From the NCBI GenBank assembly GCA_030065915.1, contig JASJCQ010000001.1, positions 172,385 to 236,384 of the forward strand: 64,000 nucleotides of DNA. The letters are read 5' to 3'. The DNA comes from Woeseiaceae bacterium (GTDB lineage Bacteria; Pseudomonadota; Gammaproteobacteria; Steroidobacterales; Woeseiaceae). A program made the translations under genes and the position numbers. The notes under the pieces are model-generated. The model was given only the letters and a program-made list of their open reading frames with translations. It made no database searches and had not been told where the DNA came from. How positions within the stretch are numbered: the first letter of the stretch is position 1; each line of letters opens with the position of its first letter. Positions 55,794-64,000 of the stretch are shown here, one piece after another.

Positions 55794-57422
55794 ATGCTTA
55801 TGTCCAAAACACGATTATTGCAGAGAATCCCGGCCCTGACTGCCACTTTGTTCGCATTTGCGGCTGCTCAGCCGGTCCAGGCGGATACATGGACGGGGCC
55901 GTGGTCCGAACCGTGGTTGCTCGACAGCCTGCCACCGCTGGGCGCGTCCGGCAGTTCAACCACGCAGGCCAGGCACGCCGAACTGGTCGCGCAGACCGCA
56001 AGCGCGCCGGAAATCGACCTGCTGACGTCGCTGCGGTTCAACTTCACAATCAACGAGCCGCTCACTCGCCGCACCGAATTGGAGCGCAACTGGTACGTGC
56101 GAAACCCGGACTACCTGGAACGGGTATTCAAACGCGGCCAGCGCTACCTGCCGTACATCGTCGCCGAACTGAAACGACGGGACATGCCGATGGAACTGGC
56201 GCTGCTGCCGATCGTCGAGAGTGCTTTCGATCCATTCGCCTATTCGCACGGCCGCGCGGCCGGTCTCTGGCAAATGATCCCAGGGACGGCCCGCCGCTTT
56301 GGCATCGAGCAGAACTGGTGGTACGACGGTCGCCGTGACATTGTCGACTCGACGCATGCCGCACTCGATTATCTCGAGTACCTGTATAAGTTCAACGAAG
56401 GCGACTGGCTGAGAGCGATCGCGTCGTACAACTCCGGCGAAGGCAATGTGCGTCGCTCGGTCAAGCGCAACCGCAAGGCCGGCAAGCCGGATGACTTCTG
56501 GAACCTGAAACTGCCGCGCGAGACCAGCATGTACGTGCCCAAGCTGCTCGCGCTGGTCGACATCGTCAAGGACCCGGCGCAGTTCGGGCTGACGCTACCG
56601 ACCATTACCGACACGCCACAGTTCACCGTCAAGGAGATCGGCTCTCAGCTGGATCTCGCGCTTGCCGCGGAGCTGGCCGGCACCGACGTCGATACGATTT
56701 ACGCCTACAACCCCGGCTACAACCGTTGGGCGACGGATCCGAAGGGACCGCACCGGCTCGTGCTGCCGGTCGATGTCGCAGAAGCCTTCGAAACGGCACT
56801 TGCTGACGTGCCCGTCAACGAACGCATTCGCTGGAAGCGCCACAAGGTCGGCAACGGCGAGACGATCGGCGGGATCGCGCTGAGGTACAGCACGACGGTC
56901 GCGTCGATTCGCGAAGCCAACCAGCTGCGCGGGAACACGATCCGCGCCGGCCACCACCTGCTGATACCGGTCGCGACGAAGCCGCTCGCTGCTTACAGCA
57001 AAAGCGCCGACGCACGACTGGCGAAAAAGCAGAATCGCGAGCGCAAGGGCAGTCGCGTCGAACACATCGTGGCCAGCGGCGAGAGCTTCTGGACGATCAG
57101 CCAGCGTTACAAGGTCGGCACGCGGCAGCTTGCAGCATGGAACGGCATGGCGCCGGGCGACACGCTGCCGGTGGGCCGCAAACTGGTCGTCTGGACCGAC
57201 GTCGAGGAATTGCCTCGAACGTCGCCCAATGCCGCGTTGGGCAATATGACCCGTAAACTCAGGTACAAGGTCAGGAACGGCGATTCGCTCTACGTCATCG
57301 CCAGTCGCTTCCGCGTGTCGATTAACGACATCGCACGCTGGAACAAGCTCGACAAGAACAAGATCCTGCGCCCGGGGCAGACGCTGACGATGTACGTAGA
57401 CGTTACCCGGCAGTCGTCTTAA
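55794..57422 (+). CDS. mltD: Membrane-bound lytic murein transglycosylase D
   Basis: A 542-residue exported muramidase-like enzyme that cuts peptidoglycan glycan strands non-hydrolytically. The signal peptide is RIPALTATLFAFAAAQPVQA. The SLT domain has MELALLPIVESAFDPFAYSH (catalytic Glu near residue 138), AAGLWQMIPGTARRFGI and AIASYNSGEGNVRRSV. Three LysM repeats follow (HKVGNGETIGGIALRYSTTV, EHIVASGESFWTISQRYKVG, YKVRNGDSLYVIASRFRVS). The ATG at 55794 gives a clean leader; an ATG two codons later is equally possible. No clear lipobox Cys is present, unlike the E. coli protein. Confidence 0.92.
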   Translation: MLMSKTRLLQRIPALTATLFAFAAAQPVQADTWTGPWSEPWLLDSLPPLGASGSSTTQARHAELVAQTASAPEIDLLTSLRFNFTINEPLTRRTELERNWYVRNPDYLERVFKRGQRYLPYIVAELKRRDMPMELALLPIVESAFDPFAYSHGRAAGLWQMIPGTARRFGIEQNWWYDGRRDIVDSTHAALDYLEYLYKFNEGDWLRAIASYNSGEGNVRRSVKRNRKAGKPDDFWNLKLPRETSMYVPKLLALVDIVKDPAQFGLTLPTITDTPQFTVKEIGSQLDLALAAELAGTDVDTIYAYNPGYNRWATDPKGPHRLVLPVDVAEAFETALADVPVNERIRWKRHKVGNGETIGGIALRYSTTVASIREANQLRGNTIRAGHHLLIPVATKPLAAYSKSADARLAKKQNRERKGSRVEHIVASGESFWTISQRYKVGTRQLAAWNGMAPGDTLPVGRKLVVWTDVEELPRTSPNAALGNMTRKLRYKVRNGDSLYVIASRFRVSINDIARWNKLDKNKILRPGQTLTMYVDVTRQSS

Positions 57423-57432
57423 GTTATCCTTC

Positions 57433-57449
57433 GCGGCGCAGAGCGCCGC
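57433..57449 (+). terminator. GC-rich hairpin after mltD
   Basis: GCGGCGC AGA GCGCCGC forms a perfect 7-bp stem 11 bp after the mltD stop. There is no T-run after it, so it is a possible factor-assisted terminator or 3'-end stabiliser. Confidence 0.4.
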
Positions 57450-57484
57450 TGCAGCGGCCTGTTTGACACTGGCGGCACTCCTTG

Positions 57485-57523
57485 CCGCTGCTATCGCTCG
57501 CGATCATGGATCGCTCCTGCAGG
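57485..57523 (-). repeat. REP-like element, cluster copy 1
   Basis: The minus strand reads CCTGCAGGAGCGATCCATGA then TCGCGAGCGATAGCAGC, the fullest copy of the family and inverted relative to the next two copies. Confidence 0.65.
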
Positions 57524-57570
57524 TGGTGCTTCTTATCACGTTCGCGGGCCGTTCCTGCATGGCTCTATGC

Positions 57571-57600
57571 CCTGTGGGAGCGAACCATGTTCGCGACAGG
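57571..57600 (+). repeat. REP-like element, cluster copy 2
   Basis: CCTGTGGGAGCGAACCATGT then TCGCGACAGG. The outer CCTGT/ACAGG arms pair, and the inner GCGAAC/GTTCGC arms form the stem top. Confidence 0.65.
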
Positions 57601-57646
57601 CAGATCTCAATCCTTTGTTCGCGAGCGCAGCGCCTACGGCGACAAC

Positions 57647-57680
57647 CCTTGCAGGAGCGGTCCCCGACCGCGACAGCGCC
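57647..57680 (+). repeat. REP-like element, cluster copy 3
   Basis: CCTTGCAGGAGCGGTCCCCG then ACCGCGACAGCGCC keeps the GGAGCGG...CCGCGA layout with a different loop. Confidence 0.55.
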
Positions 57681-57750
57681 TTATCTCCTAAGCCAGCCTC
57701 ACTGCATGTAGAATACCCATCCAACCAGAACAACAATCAAGGGCAGGACT

Positions 57751-58545
57751 ATGGGATTCATGGCTGGCAAACGCGCACTCATCGTTGGCGTCGCGAGCGA
57801 TCGTTCGATCGCTACGGGAATCGCGGAGGCATTTGCGCGCGAGGGCGCAGAACTCGCCTTTACCTATCAGAATGACAAGCTCAAGGGGCGCGTCGAGAAA
57901 CTGGCGACCCGGCTGGGCGCCGACACGAACCTGTTGTTTCCTTGTGACGTGACCAGCGATGAAGAAATCGACGCGGTGTTCGCCGAGCTCGGCAAGTCCT
58001 GGGATGGCCTGGACGTGCTCGTGCACTCGGTAGGCTTCGCGCCTCGTGACCAGCTCGAGGGCGGCTTCACCGAGTCGGTGACTCGCGAAGGCTATGCAAT
58101 TTCTCATGACATCTCGGCGTACAGCCTGGCAGCCCTCGCCAAGTCCGCGCTGCCGATGATGGAGAACCGCGACGCGTCGATTCTCGCGCTGACCTACGAC
58201 GCTGCGACAAAGGTCGTGCCGAGCTACAACGTCATGGGTCTCGCCAAGGCGAGTCTCGAGGCCTGCGTGCGTTTCCTCGCTGCGGATCTCGGTGAGAAAG
58301 GCATCCGGGTCAATGCCATCTCCGCGGGCGCCATCAAGACGCTTGCCGCCGCCGGCATTGGCGGCTTCCGCAAGATGCTCTCCTATGCCGAGAAGACTTC
58401 GCCGTTGAAACGTACCGTCACTATCGAAGAAGTCGGCAACACAGCAGCCTTCCTGTGCTCGGACCTCGCAAGCGGTATTACCGGTGGTACCGTGTTCGTC
58501 GACGCTGGCGCCAACATCATGGGAATGTCGCTCGAGGACGAGTAG
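57751..58545 (+). CDS. fabI: Enoyl-[acyl-carrier-protein] reductase (NADH)
   Basis: A 264-residue atypical SDR completing each fatty-acid elongation cycle. [20 protein letters not shown] (residues 1-20) binds [20 protein letters not shown] near 92 and the Tyr-x6-Lys pair in [16 protein letters not shown] near 156-163 are FabI-specific. [16 protein letters not shown] near 195 is the substrate loop. The ATG at 57751 follows GGGCAGG; the start matches known FabI N-termini. Confidence 0.95.
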   Translation: MGFMAGKRALIVGVASDRSIATGIAEAFAREGAELAFTYQNDKLKGRVEKLATRLGADTNLLFPCDVTSDEEIDAVFAELGKSWDGLDVLVHSVGFAPRDQLEGGFTESVTREGYAISHDISAYSLAALAKSALPMMENRDASILALTYDAATKVVPSYNVMGLAKASLEACVRFLAADLGEKGIRVNAISAGAIKTLAAAGIGGFRKMLSYAEKTSPLKRTVTIEEVGNTAAFLCSDLASGITGGTVFVDAGANIMGMSLEDE

Positions 58546-58588
58546 CGGAATACGGACGCACAGCCATTATGCGAGTCAGGGTCTTCCG

Positions 58589-59647
58589 GTGAAACGGGTC
58601 TTGATCGATCTCGAACGCCTGCGAGCCCCGAATTCCGGGCTTGGTCAGGTCGCCCTGCATCTTGGCCGCGAACTCGCGGCATTGAATTCAAATGATTGGG
58701 AACCGGTGTTTCTTCTGCCTTCGGCAAGTCCTGAACTGATTGCACCCGGCGTTAGCTACGAAGTGCCGACCTTGATGGGCCGACATTTCAGGCGCTGGCG
58801 CGACACGTACGATCTCTGGCATGTCCTGCATCAGGATGCCCGCCTGCTTCCGCCGAAATCGACGCCTTACCTGTTGACCATTCACGACCTTAACTTCCTT
58901 GGCGAAAAGTCGGGCGATAAGGCGGCCCGCAGGCTTGAAAAAGTCCAGCGCCTCGTGGACGGCGCCGCGGCGATCAGCGTCATTTCCCGATACACCCGTT
59001 CGGTAATCGAGGAACACTTAGACCTCGGCGACAAACCGGTTCATGTGATCTACAACGGCATTCCGACCGGGGAGTCCAAACAGGAATCCCGGCCCGGCTT
59101 TCTTCCGGACGGTCCTTACCTGTTCACCGTAGGCGTCGTACGTCCGAAGAAAAACTTCCACGTGCTCGTTGACATGCTTGAGCATGTACCCGGGTTCAAC
59201 CTGGTAATTGCCGGAAATCGAAAAGGCGATTACGCCGAACAACTGGAAACGAAGGCATCCGAGAAAGGCCTCGCCGGTCGCGTTTTCGTCTGCGGCGAAA
59301 TCAGCGATGAAGAGAAAAACTGGCTGTTTGCGAACTGCACCGCCTTCCTGTTCCCGTCGCTGTACGAGGGCTTCGGACTGCCACTGGTTGAGGCGATGAG
59401 CTACGGCAAGCCCTGCTTCAGTTCCTCGCTCACGAGTCTCCCTGAGGTCGGCGGTGACGATGTCTTCTATTGGGACTCGTTCGATGCAGGCGCTATGGCA
59501 CAGACCTTCAAAGATGGGCTCGCAGCTTTCGGGGGCGACGCGCAGCGTGGCGAACGACTGCGGCAACGCGCAGCCGGCTTCTCATGGGCAGCCGCCGCGA
59601 AAGACTACGCTGCGGTTTACTCGGCGCTATTGCGGAGCACCGGCTAG
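58589..59647 (+). CDS. Family-4 glycosyltransferase between fabI and the FkbM gene
   Basis: A 352-residue GT-B enzyme. VLIDLERLRAPNSGLGQVAL opens the N-domain, LLTIHDLNFLGEKSGDKAAR near 90 and AISVISRYTRSVIEEHLDLG near 127 follow. YLFTVGVVRPKKNFHVLVDM near 175 and FPSLYEGFGLPLVEAMSYGK near 260 hold the EX7E donor site. GTG 58589-58591 is chosen because the longer frame starts inside fabI. It resembles mannosyltransferase-like GT4 enzymes; the target is unknown. Its 3' end overlaps the convergent FkbM gene by 21 bp. Confidence 0.85.
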   Translation: MKRVLIDLERLRAPNSGLGQVALHLGRELAALNSNDWEPVFLLPSASPELIAPGVSYEVPTLMGRHFRRWRDTYDLWHVLHQDARLLPPKSTPYLLTIHDLNFLGEKSGDKAARRLEKVQRLVDGAAAISVISRYTRSVIEEHLDLGDKPVHVIYNGIPTGESKQESRPGFLPDGPYLFTVGVVRPKKNFHVLVDMLEHVPGFNLVIAGNRKGDYAEQLETKASEKGLAGRVFVCGEISDEEKNWLFANCTAFLFPSLYEGFGLPLVEAMSYGKPCFSSSLTSLPEVGGDDVFYWDSFDAGAMAQTFKDGLAAFGGDAQRGERLRQRAAGFSWAAAAKDYAAVYSALLRSTG

Positions 59648-60334
59648 TCTTGCCTGCAGCTCCTTGCGAAGCCGTCGTGCAGTCAGCCACGCGCTCTTGA
59701 TCTGTGTCCCAATACGTTCAGGCAGAGAGACCTTGATCGCGTCCGGCTGCACGTACACCGAGTCGGTTCGGTTCTTATAGAAAATCACGTAACCATTGTC
59801 GCGCATCCACGCCTGGATCTTATCGATGTGAGGATTGACGTAGCGTGCACCGTGCGTCTCGATCGATATCACGCGCGGACGGCTGCGCATAGTCTCCAGG
59901 ACGTACCATTCGCTGCCCTCGGTATCGACGCTTAACAGGTCAATCGACTCATCGTCGATCCGGTCGAACGTCGTGCAATCCACGGTGAACTGGTCTTCTT
60001 CGGACTGCTGGTAGCCATCGTTGACGATCGCGGGACTGGCTTCCAGGTCGGAAACGAAGGTCGATGCATCGCGCTGGCTCAGCGTGATCTGGCCGACCCG
60101 ATCGTAGACGGCTACCTCTACGATGCTGACGTTTGGCGAGTCGCCGAACATCGTGTGTATCTTCTTCAGGGAAACCGGGTCGGGCTCCACCAGCGTGGCT
60201 CGAACGCCAGCGCGGATGTAGTCAATGACATTCGACGTCTCGGGCAGGTAAACGCCTACCTCAGCGACGTGAGTCGGCTTGAAGTCCTTCGCTTCGAGGC
60301 GCCGATAAAGCTCTTTTTGCTCCTCGAAATCCAT
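59627..60334 (-). CDS. FkbM-family methyltransferase
   Basis: A 235-residue SAM-dependent methyltransferase. VAEVGVYLPETSNVIDYI near residue 23 stands in for motif I, ATLVEPDPVSLKKI near 45 holds the ribose-binding Glu, and IDLLSVDTEGSEWYVLETM near 130 is the FkbM signature (DTEG/D.EG). ISIETHGARYVNPH follows. FkbM enzymes often O-methylate sugars of lipopolysaccharide or glycans. The C-terminus is basic, perhaps membrane-adjacent. It is tail-to-tail with the glycosyltransferase gene, so the two are not co-transcribed. Confidence 0.85.
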   Translation of the reverse strand: MDFEEQKELYRRLEAKDFKPTHVAEVGVYLPETSNVIDYIRAGVRATLVEPDPVSLKKIHTMFGDSPNVSIVEVAVYDRVGQITLSQRDASTFVSDLEASPAIVNDGYQQSEEDQFTVDCTTFDRIDDESIDLLSVDTEGSEWYVLETMRSRPRVISIETHGARYVNPHIDKIQAWMRDNGYVIFYKNRTDSVYVQPDAIKVSLPERIGTQIKSAWLTARRLRKELQARLAGAPQ

Positions 60335-60369
60335 TAGCTAGGCCTGCAGGACCGGATCCGGCTGGTACA

Positions 60370-61674
60370 TCACTCTTTACCCGGGCCTTCCACCCCGACA
60401 TTAGTCTTCTCGCCTGCCAGTCGCGCGATGATCGTCGCGCAGGTCGCATCACCCCAGATGTTGATCGACGTCCGCGCCATGTCGAGTACGCGATCAAACA
60501 CCAGCAGGACACCGATAGCCTCGACCGGCAAGCCGATCGCCGCAAGAATGATGGCGATTGCGACCAGCGATGCTGACGGCACGCCGGCCACGCCGATGGA
60601 CGTCAGCAGCGCGATCACGACGATCGAAAACTGCACGCCAAACGTCAGTTCGAGTCCGTAGGCCTGTGCGATGAACATCGCGGCGACGCATTCGTACAGG
60701 GCGGTGCCGTTCATGTTCACAGTCGCACCGAGTGGTAGCACGAAACTCGAGACATTGTTGGAAACGCCAACCTCGTCCTCGATGCGGTCCATCGTGACCG
60801 GCAGCGTCGCCGACGACGATGCCGTCGAGAATGCCGTCAACAAGGCGGGCGACATTAGCGCCATCGTCTTGTAGGGCCTGACGTTGCCGACGAAGCGCAG
60901 CAACAACGGCAGCGTGATGACGGCGTGTGCGATGAGCGCTAGCAACACGACGCCGGAGAACAACAGTAATGGCCCGGCGGCTTCGAAGCCGGTTTCGGAC
61001 ACGGTCTTGGCGACGAGCCCAAACACGCCGATGGGCGCGAACAGCATGATCCACTCGGTCATACGCATCATGACGTGGAACACGGCATTCCAGAAGTTGT
61101 ACAGCGGCTCGGCATAATCGGTCTCGAGCCGGGTCATGAAATAACCAAAAAGGATCGCGAAGAAAATGATGCCGAGCATCTGGCCTTCGGCAGCTGCTGC
61201 AAAGATATTCGGCGGCACCATGCGAAGGAAGATCTCTGCGACGTCGCCCGCACCGCGACCCTCGACGCGCGCAGCGATGTCATCGGTGTCGGCGTCCAGC
61301 GCAAGGATGTCCTTCGCCGGTTCGCCATCGACATAGCCCGGACCAACCGCGTTGACGAGGACCAGGCCGACGAGAATCGCGAACAACGTCGTCGACGCAT
61401 AGAAGAGTAGCGTCTTGCCGCCAAGCCGGCCCAGGTCGCCGCCGGAACCGATGCCGGCGACGCCGACGATGATCGATGACGTAATCAACGGCACAATGAT
61501 CATCTTCAGCGCATTGAGGAAAATGGTGCCGACGTACTCGAAGACGCTCATGAAAGAAACGCCGAAGAGGCCCGGCATAGTTTCTTCCGTCGTGTTGACG
61601 TTGACGAAGTAACCGGCAATGACGGCCAGCGTGATCGCTATAAGAATCTGCCAGTGCAGCGCCAGTTTTCGCAT
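60370..61674 (-). CDS. Dicarboxylate/amino acid:cation symporter
   Basis: A 434-residue inner-membrane carrier of the DAACS (GltP/DctA/GLT) family with eight helices and two re-entrant loops. SSSATLPVTMDRIEDEVG near 290, VLPLGATVNMNGTALYECVA near 315 (the NMNGT cation/substrate site) and IAGVPSASLVAIAIILAAIG-like sequence near 370 are diagnostic; FDRVLDMARTSINIWGDATC near 395 is HP2/TM8. An Asp-rich periplasmic-type insertion (DILALDADTDDIAARVEGRG) near 125 is unusual in length. It probably imports glutamate, aspartate or C4-dicarboxylates with Na+ or H+. Confidence 0.92.
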   Translation of the reverse strand: MRKLALHWQILIAITLAVIAGYFVNVNTTEETMPGLFGVSFMSVFEYVGTIFLNALKMIIVPLITSSIIVGVAGIGSGGDLGRLGGKTLLFYASTTLFAILVGLVLVNAVGPGYVDGEPAKDILALDADTDDIAARVEGRGAGDVAEIFLRMVPPNIFAAAAEGQMLGIIFFAILFGYFMTRLETDYAEPLYNFWNAVFHVMMRMTEWIMLFAPIGVFGLVAKTVSETGFEAAGPLLLFSGVVLLALIAHAVITLPLLLRFVGNVRPYKTMALMSPALLTAFSTASSSATLPVTMDRIEDEVGVSNNVSSFVLPLGATVNMNGTALYECVAAMFIAQAYGLELTFGVQFSIVVIALLTSIGVAGVPSASLVAIAIILAAIGLPVEAIGVLLVFDRVLDMARTSINIWGDATCATIIARLAGEKTNVGVEGPGKE

Positions 61675-61717
61675 TTGTCCCCGCTGAACGACCGTCAGGC
61701 CGCGAATCTAGGTTTCG

Positions 61718-63619
61718 TTATTGTAACAAGCCCTCACCGACAATAACGTCTTCGTCGATGATGATGTCGGCACTCTCGACCAGCGCTTCGACGAACGCTG
61801 AATAGTCGCTGATGCCCGACTGCTGCGCCAAGAGCAGTTTGCCATCGTCACGTTCATTGAGAGGAATCGACTCCGGCCTGCCGGGCAGCACCGCGTCGAC
61901 ATTGAAGACCGTATATCCGCCGCTCTGGTTGCGAACCTTGGCGATCGTCGGCCGTTCCGGCGTGGGCTTCGGCGATGTAAACACACTGAATACCACCGAA
62001 GGATCGGCCAGCTGATTGTCGCGCGTCAGGAGCTGAGGCTCGGACGGTTCTGCGTCTACAGCTGCGGCGGCTGCCCCGAGATCGCCTTCCGCCTTGACCG
62101 CCTCGACGATCGCATCGGCACGTTCAGCCAGCACGTCTTCGACCTTCTGTCCGCGAAGGGTGCCCTCGACCTGGTCCCTGACCTCTTCAAGTGGCATTCG
62201 GCGCGACTCGTTGTACTGCACTACTCTAAAGAGTGCCGACGAATCCGCATCGAGTTCGACGACATCCGAGATCTCGCCATCCAGCAAAACGCGCGAGTCG
62301 AAAACTGTGTCGATAGCGACCTGGTTGCTGCCCAGTTCGCCGCCGCCATCACGGGTGAAGCCCTCGAGCGTCATCACCTCGACACCGCCAGCCGCGGCGA
62401 TCGCGGCCATGTCCGGTGTATCGAACAATGCGTCTGACAACGTCCGCTCCAGCGCCATGAACGCCCCATCTGCCTCCTGGTCCTGAAGTTCGGCCAAGAG
62501 GTCACCACGCACCTGTTCCAGCGGCAACGGGCCCTGCTCCAGGATGCGGTCAAGGCGAACCACGTGAAATCCGAACTCCGTCTGGATCGGGCCCTCGATA
62601 CGGCCCTCTTCCATAGAAAAAATCGCCGCGCCTAACTCGCCCGGCAGCTGGGTTCGCGTAAGGACGCCGAGGTCGCCGCCATTGCTGGCGGTACCGCCGT
62701 CCATTGAGTTGCTCCGTGCGAGGTCTTCGAACGGCTCGCCCGCCTTCGCCCGCGCAGCCAGCGCTTCGGCTGCCTCAAGCGCTGCAGCCTCGTCGTCATC
62801 GGTGAGGATCAGAATGTGACGCGCCTGCCGTTGCTCGTCCTGCAGGTAGCGGCTCTTTTCCTGTTCGTAGTACTCCGTAAGCTCACTCTCGGTAATCTGG
62901 ACACGCTCCGAAATGGTGTCGCGATCGATCAGGATGTATTCGATATCAGCCGACTCAGGCTGCTGGTACAACGACGCGTTCTCGTCGTAGAACGACGCGA
63001 TCTCTTCCTCGCTGACCTCGATGGTCTCGTCGACCATGTCAGCCGTCAGCTCGACGAGCGTAACTACGCGTTGCTCGGCGATCAGGTTCAGGTAGCGCCG
63101 ATACTCGGCCGGCGAGACCAAGGCTGACGCACCGATGGCGAGGCTCAGCTGCTGCTCGCGAATGCGTTGACGCTGGATGCGCTCAAACTGTGTCGGATCA
63201 AGCCCCTGGAGTCCGAGGAACGACCGGTAGGTCTCCATGTTGAAGACACCGTCCGTCTGAAACTCTGGAATCTCCTGGATGATCTGTGCCAGTCGCTCGT
63301 CGCCGACCGCGTAACCCATGTCGTTCAGGTACTCATCGATCAGCACCTCACGGATGGTCCGGTCGAGCAACTGTCGACGAATCTGTAAGCGAAACGTGTC
63401 GCCCACGTCCGCAAACTGCGGGTTCTCGGCGATGAAGTCGCGATACTGGGTTTCGAAGTAGCCGACGGGGATTTCTTCGCCGTTCACCTTGGCAGCATAG
63501 TCCGAGCCGATAAAGCTTGTATTAAAGCCGACGCCGACGAATACGAACGAGGCGCCAATGACGCCGAGGAAGATCCAGGCGACGGGACCCGTAATTTTTT
63601 CTCTGATTTGAGTAAGCAT
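61718..63619 (-). CDS. ppiD: Peptidyl-prolyl cis-trans isomerase PpiD
   Basis: A 633-residue inner-membrane-anchored periplasmic chaperone. One N-terminal helix (GPVAWIFLGVIGASFVFVGV), SurA-N-like region (about 30-150), parvulin domain near 265-360 (ARHILILTDDDEAAALEAAE, SMDGGTASNGGDLGVLTRTQ, FGFHVVRLDRI) and a C-terminal PPIase-like domain. The ATG at 63617-63619 places the helix close to the N-terminus as in known PpiD; a longer frame adds an unlikely leader. No good ribosome-binding site is seen. hupB normally precedes ppiD and may lie beyond the right edge. Confidence 0.92.
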   Translation of the reverse strand: MLTQIREKITGPVAWIFLGVIGASFVFVGVGFNTSFIGSDYAAKVNGEEIPVGYFETQYRDFIAENPQFADVGDTFRLQIRRQLLDRTIREVLIDEYLNDMGYAVGDERLAQIIQEIPEFQTDGVFNMETYRSFLGLQGLDPTQFERIQRQRIREQQLSLAIGASALVSPAEYRRYLNLIAEQRVVTLVELTADMVDETIEVSEEEIASFYDENASLYQQPESADIEYILIDRDTISERVQITESELTEYYEQEKSRYLQDEQRQARHILILTDDDEAAALEAAEALAARAKAGEPFEDLARSNSMDGGTASNGGDLGVLTRTQLPGELGAAIFSMEEGRIEGPIQTEFGFHVVRLDRILEQGPLPLEQVRGDLLAELQDQEADGAFMALERTLSDALFDTPDMAAIAAAGGVEVMTLEGFTRDGGGELGSNQVAIDTVFDSRVLLDGEISDVVELDADSSALFRVVQYNESRRMPLEEVRDQVEGTLRGQKVEDVLAERADAIVEAVKAEGDLGAAAAAVDAEPSEPQLLTRDNQLADPSVVFSVFTSPKPTPERPTIAKVRNQSGGYTVFNVDAVLPGRPESIPLNERDDGKLLLAQQSGISDYSAFVEALVESADIIIDEDVIVGEGLLQ

Positions 63620-63832
63620 AAGAGGAGACAGTTCTAGCTGATTGGGGGCGCGTAGCCCGCGGGTAAGGCGGGGAATTCTATCTGAGCCAGCCGCTGAGTC
63701 CAATATGTGCGGGCAATTGCAGCACTTTATGTCCGCTTCGGCACCCGTCGAAAACCCATCTTGATCCAGGATGGCTGTCGCAGATCACCAGGGCAATGAC
63801 CGGAATGGACATCCTCAACGAGACGCCGGCAC

Positions 63833-63870
63833 AAAAAAGCCCGGTCGCCTTGCGGCGATCGGGCATTTTT
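63833..63870. terminator. Strong bidirectional hairpin terminator
   Basis: GCCCGGTCGCC TTGC GGCGATCGGGC (63839-63864) forms an 11-bp stem (one mismatch) flanked by AAAAAA on the left and ATTTTT on the right, so it can terminate on either strand. On the minus strand it would end a transcript entering from beyond the right edge before ppiD. Confidence 0.8.
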
Positions 63871-63873
63871 CAG

Positions 63874-63895
63874 TGGCGGAGTGGACGGGATTGAC
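63874..63895 (-). other. Scrap resembling a tRNA 3' end
   Basis: TGGCGGAGTGGACGGGATTGAC reads on the minus strand as a T-stem 3' side, an acceptor arm and CCA, i.e. the last ~18 bases of a tRNA. The T-loop diverges after GATT and no cloverleaf follows, so it is not an intact tRNA gene. Confidence 0.35.
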
Positions 63896-64000
63896 TCGTC
63901 GCTGGGCTCCTCGCCCTGCGGGCGCCTCCTGCGTCGGCGTCCTGATCGCTTCGCCATCGGTGACTCGTCGCTGGGCTCCTCGCCCTGCGGGCGCCTCCTG
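63892..64000. repeat. Start of a tandem repeat with 69-bp period
   Basis: A 40-base block at 63892-63931 recurs exactly at 63961-64000. It is GC-rich and contains the palindromic CGCCCTGCGGGCG. The array may continue past the window edge. Confidence 0.75.

Larger units (their letters stand above)
57423..57750. other. 328-bp repeat-bearing intergenic region between mltD and fabI
   Basis: It contains one GC-rich hairpin and three REP-like elements, then the fabI leader. No gene is supported; short frames here are by-products of the palindromes. Confidence 0.6.

Noticed and set aside
63727..63957. Arg-rich 76-residue open frame on the minus strand
   Set aside because: It runs through the terminator hairpin and the tandem repeat and has no leader or family; it is a by-product of repeat composition.

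Overview
The window looks like a chromosomal segment of a gammaproteobacterium, probably marine or sediment-dwelling. NhaB, DnaQ next to RnhA, a LysM-bearing MltD, FabI and PpiD, Wzi, and an exosortase A (XrtA)/PEP-CTERM locus fit that picture. The taxonomic call is inference from gene content. About 50 of the 64 kb is devoted to making, decorating, polymerising and exporting surface polysaccharides. Nearly all of it is on the minus strand.

Region 1 (1-19.4 kb) is an XrtA-linked exopolysaccharide locus. Read along the minus strand it holds a PEP-CTERM protein, an initiating sugar-phosphate transferase, the histidine kinase PrsK, exosortase A fused to EpsI, the TPR lipoprotein PrsT, an export lipoprotein, a Wzz-type chain-length protein, a tyrosine autokinase and an outer-membrane barrel. 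After these come a NodB deacetylase, a flippase, an O-antigen-ligase-type polymerase and a gene running off the left edge. A FemAB-type protein is encoded on the opposite strand. The PEP-CTERM gene has a near-perfect sigma-54 promoter, and two CRP-like sites sharing a 19-base core precede the exosortase and sugar-transferase genes.

Region 2 (19.6-28.6 kb) makes nucleotide sugars and a lipid-linked primer: dTDP-L-rhamnose (rfbA-C-D-B), GDP-mannose (phosphomannomutase and mannose-1-phosphate guanylyltransferase), UDP-glucuronate (ugd) and a WecA-like transferase.

Region 3 (29.2-51.9 kb) is a second polymer cassette. A plus-strand formyltransferase and an XrtA-type deacetylase are followed by minus-strand glycosyltransferases, methyltransferases, a kinase-like protein, an epimerase, a second polymerase and flippase, a second Wzz, a large SLBB export protein and Wzi. 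It ends with pgi, a UDP-glucuronate 4-epimerase and a UDP-N-acetylglucosamine 6-dehydrogenase. Much of 32-43 kb is visibly more AT-rich than its surroundings. A 20-bp palindromic motif lies about 66 bp upstream of both the GDP-mannose synthase gene and the UDP-sugar dehydrogenase gene, 26 kb apart.

Region 4 (52-64 kb) is mostly core chromosome: nhaB, dnaQ, rnhA, a methyltransferase, mltD, fabI, a glycosyltransferase, an FkbM methyltransferase, a dicarboxylate/glutamate symporter and ppiD. REP-like palindromes lie between several of these genes. The right edge holds a strong hairpin terminator, a scrap resembling a tRNA 3' end and the start of a 69-bp-period tandem repeat. I see no rRNA, intact tRNA, CRISPR array, transposase or integrase.
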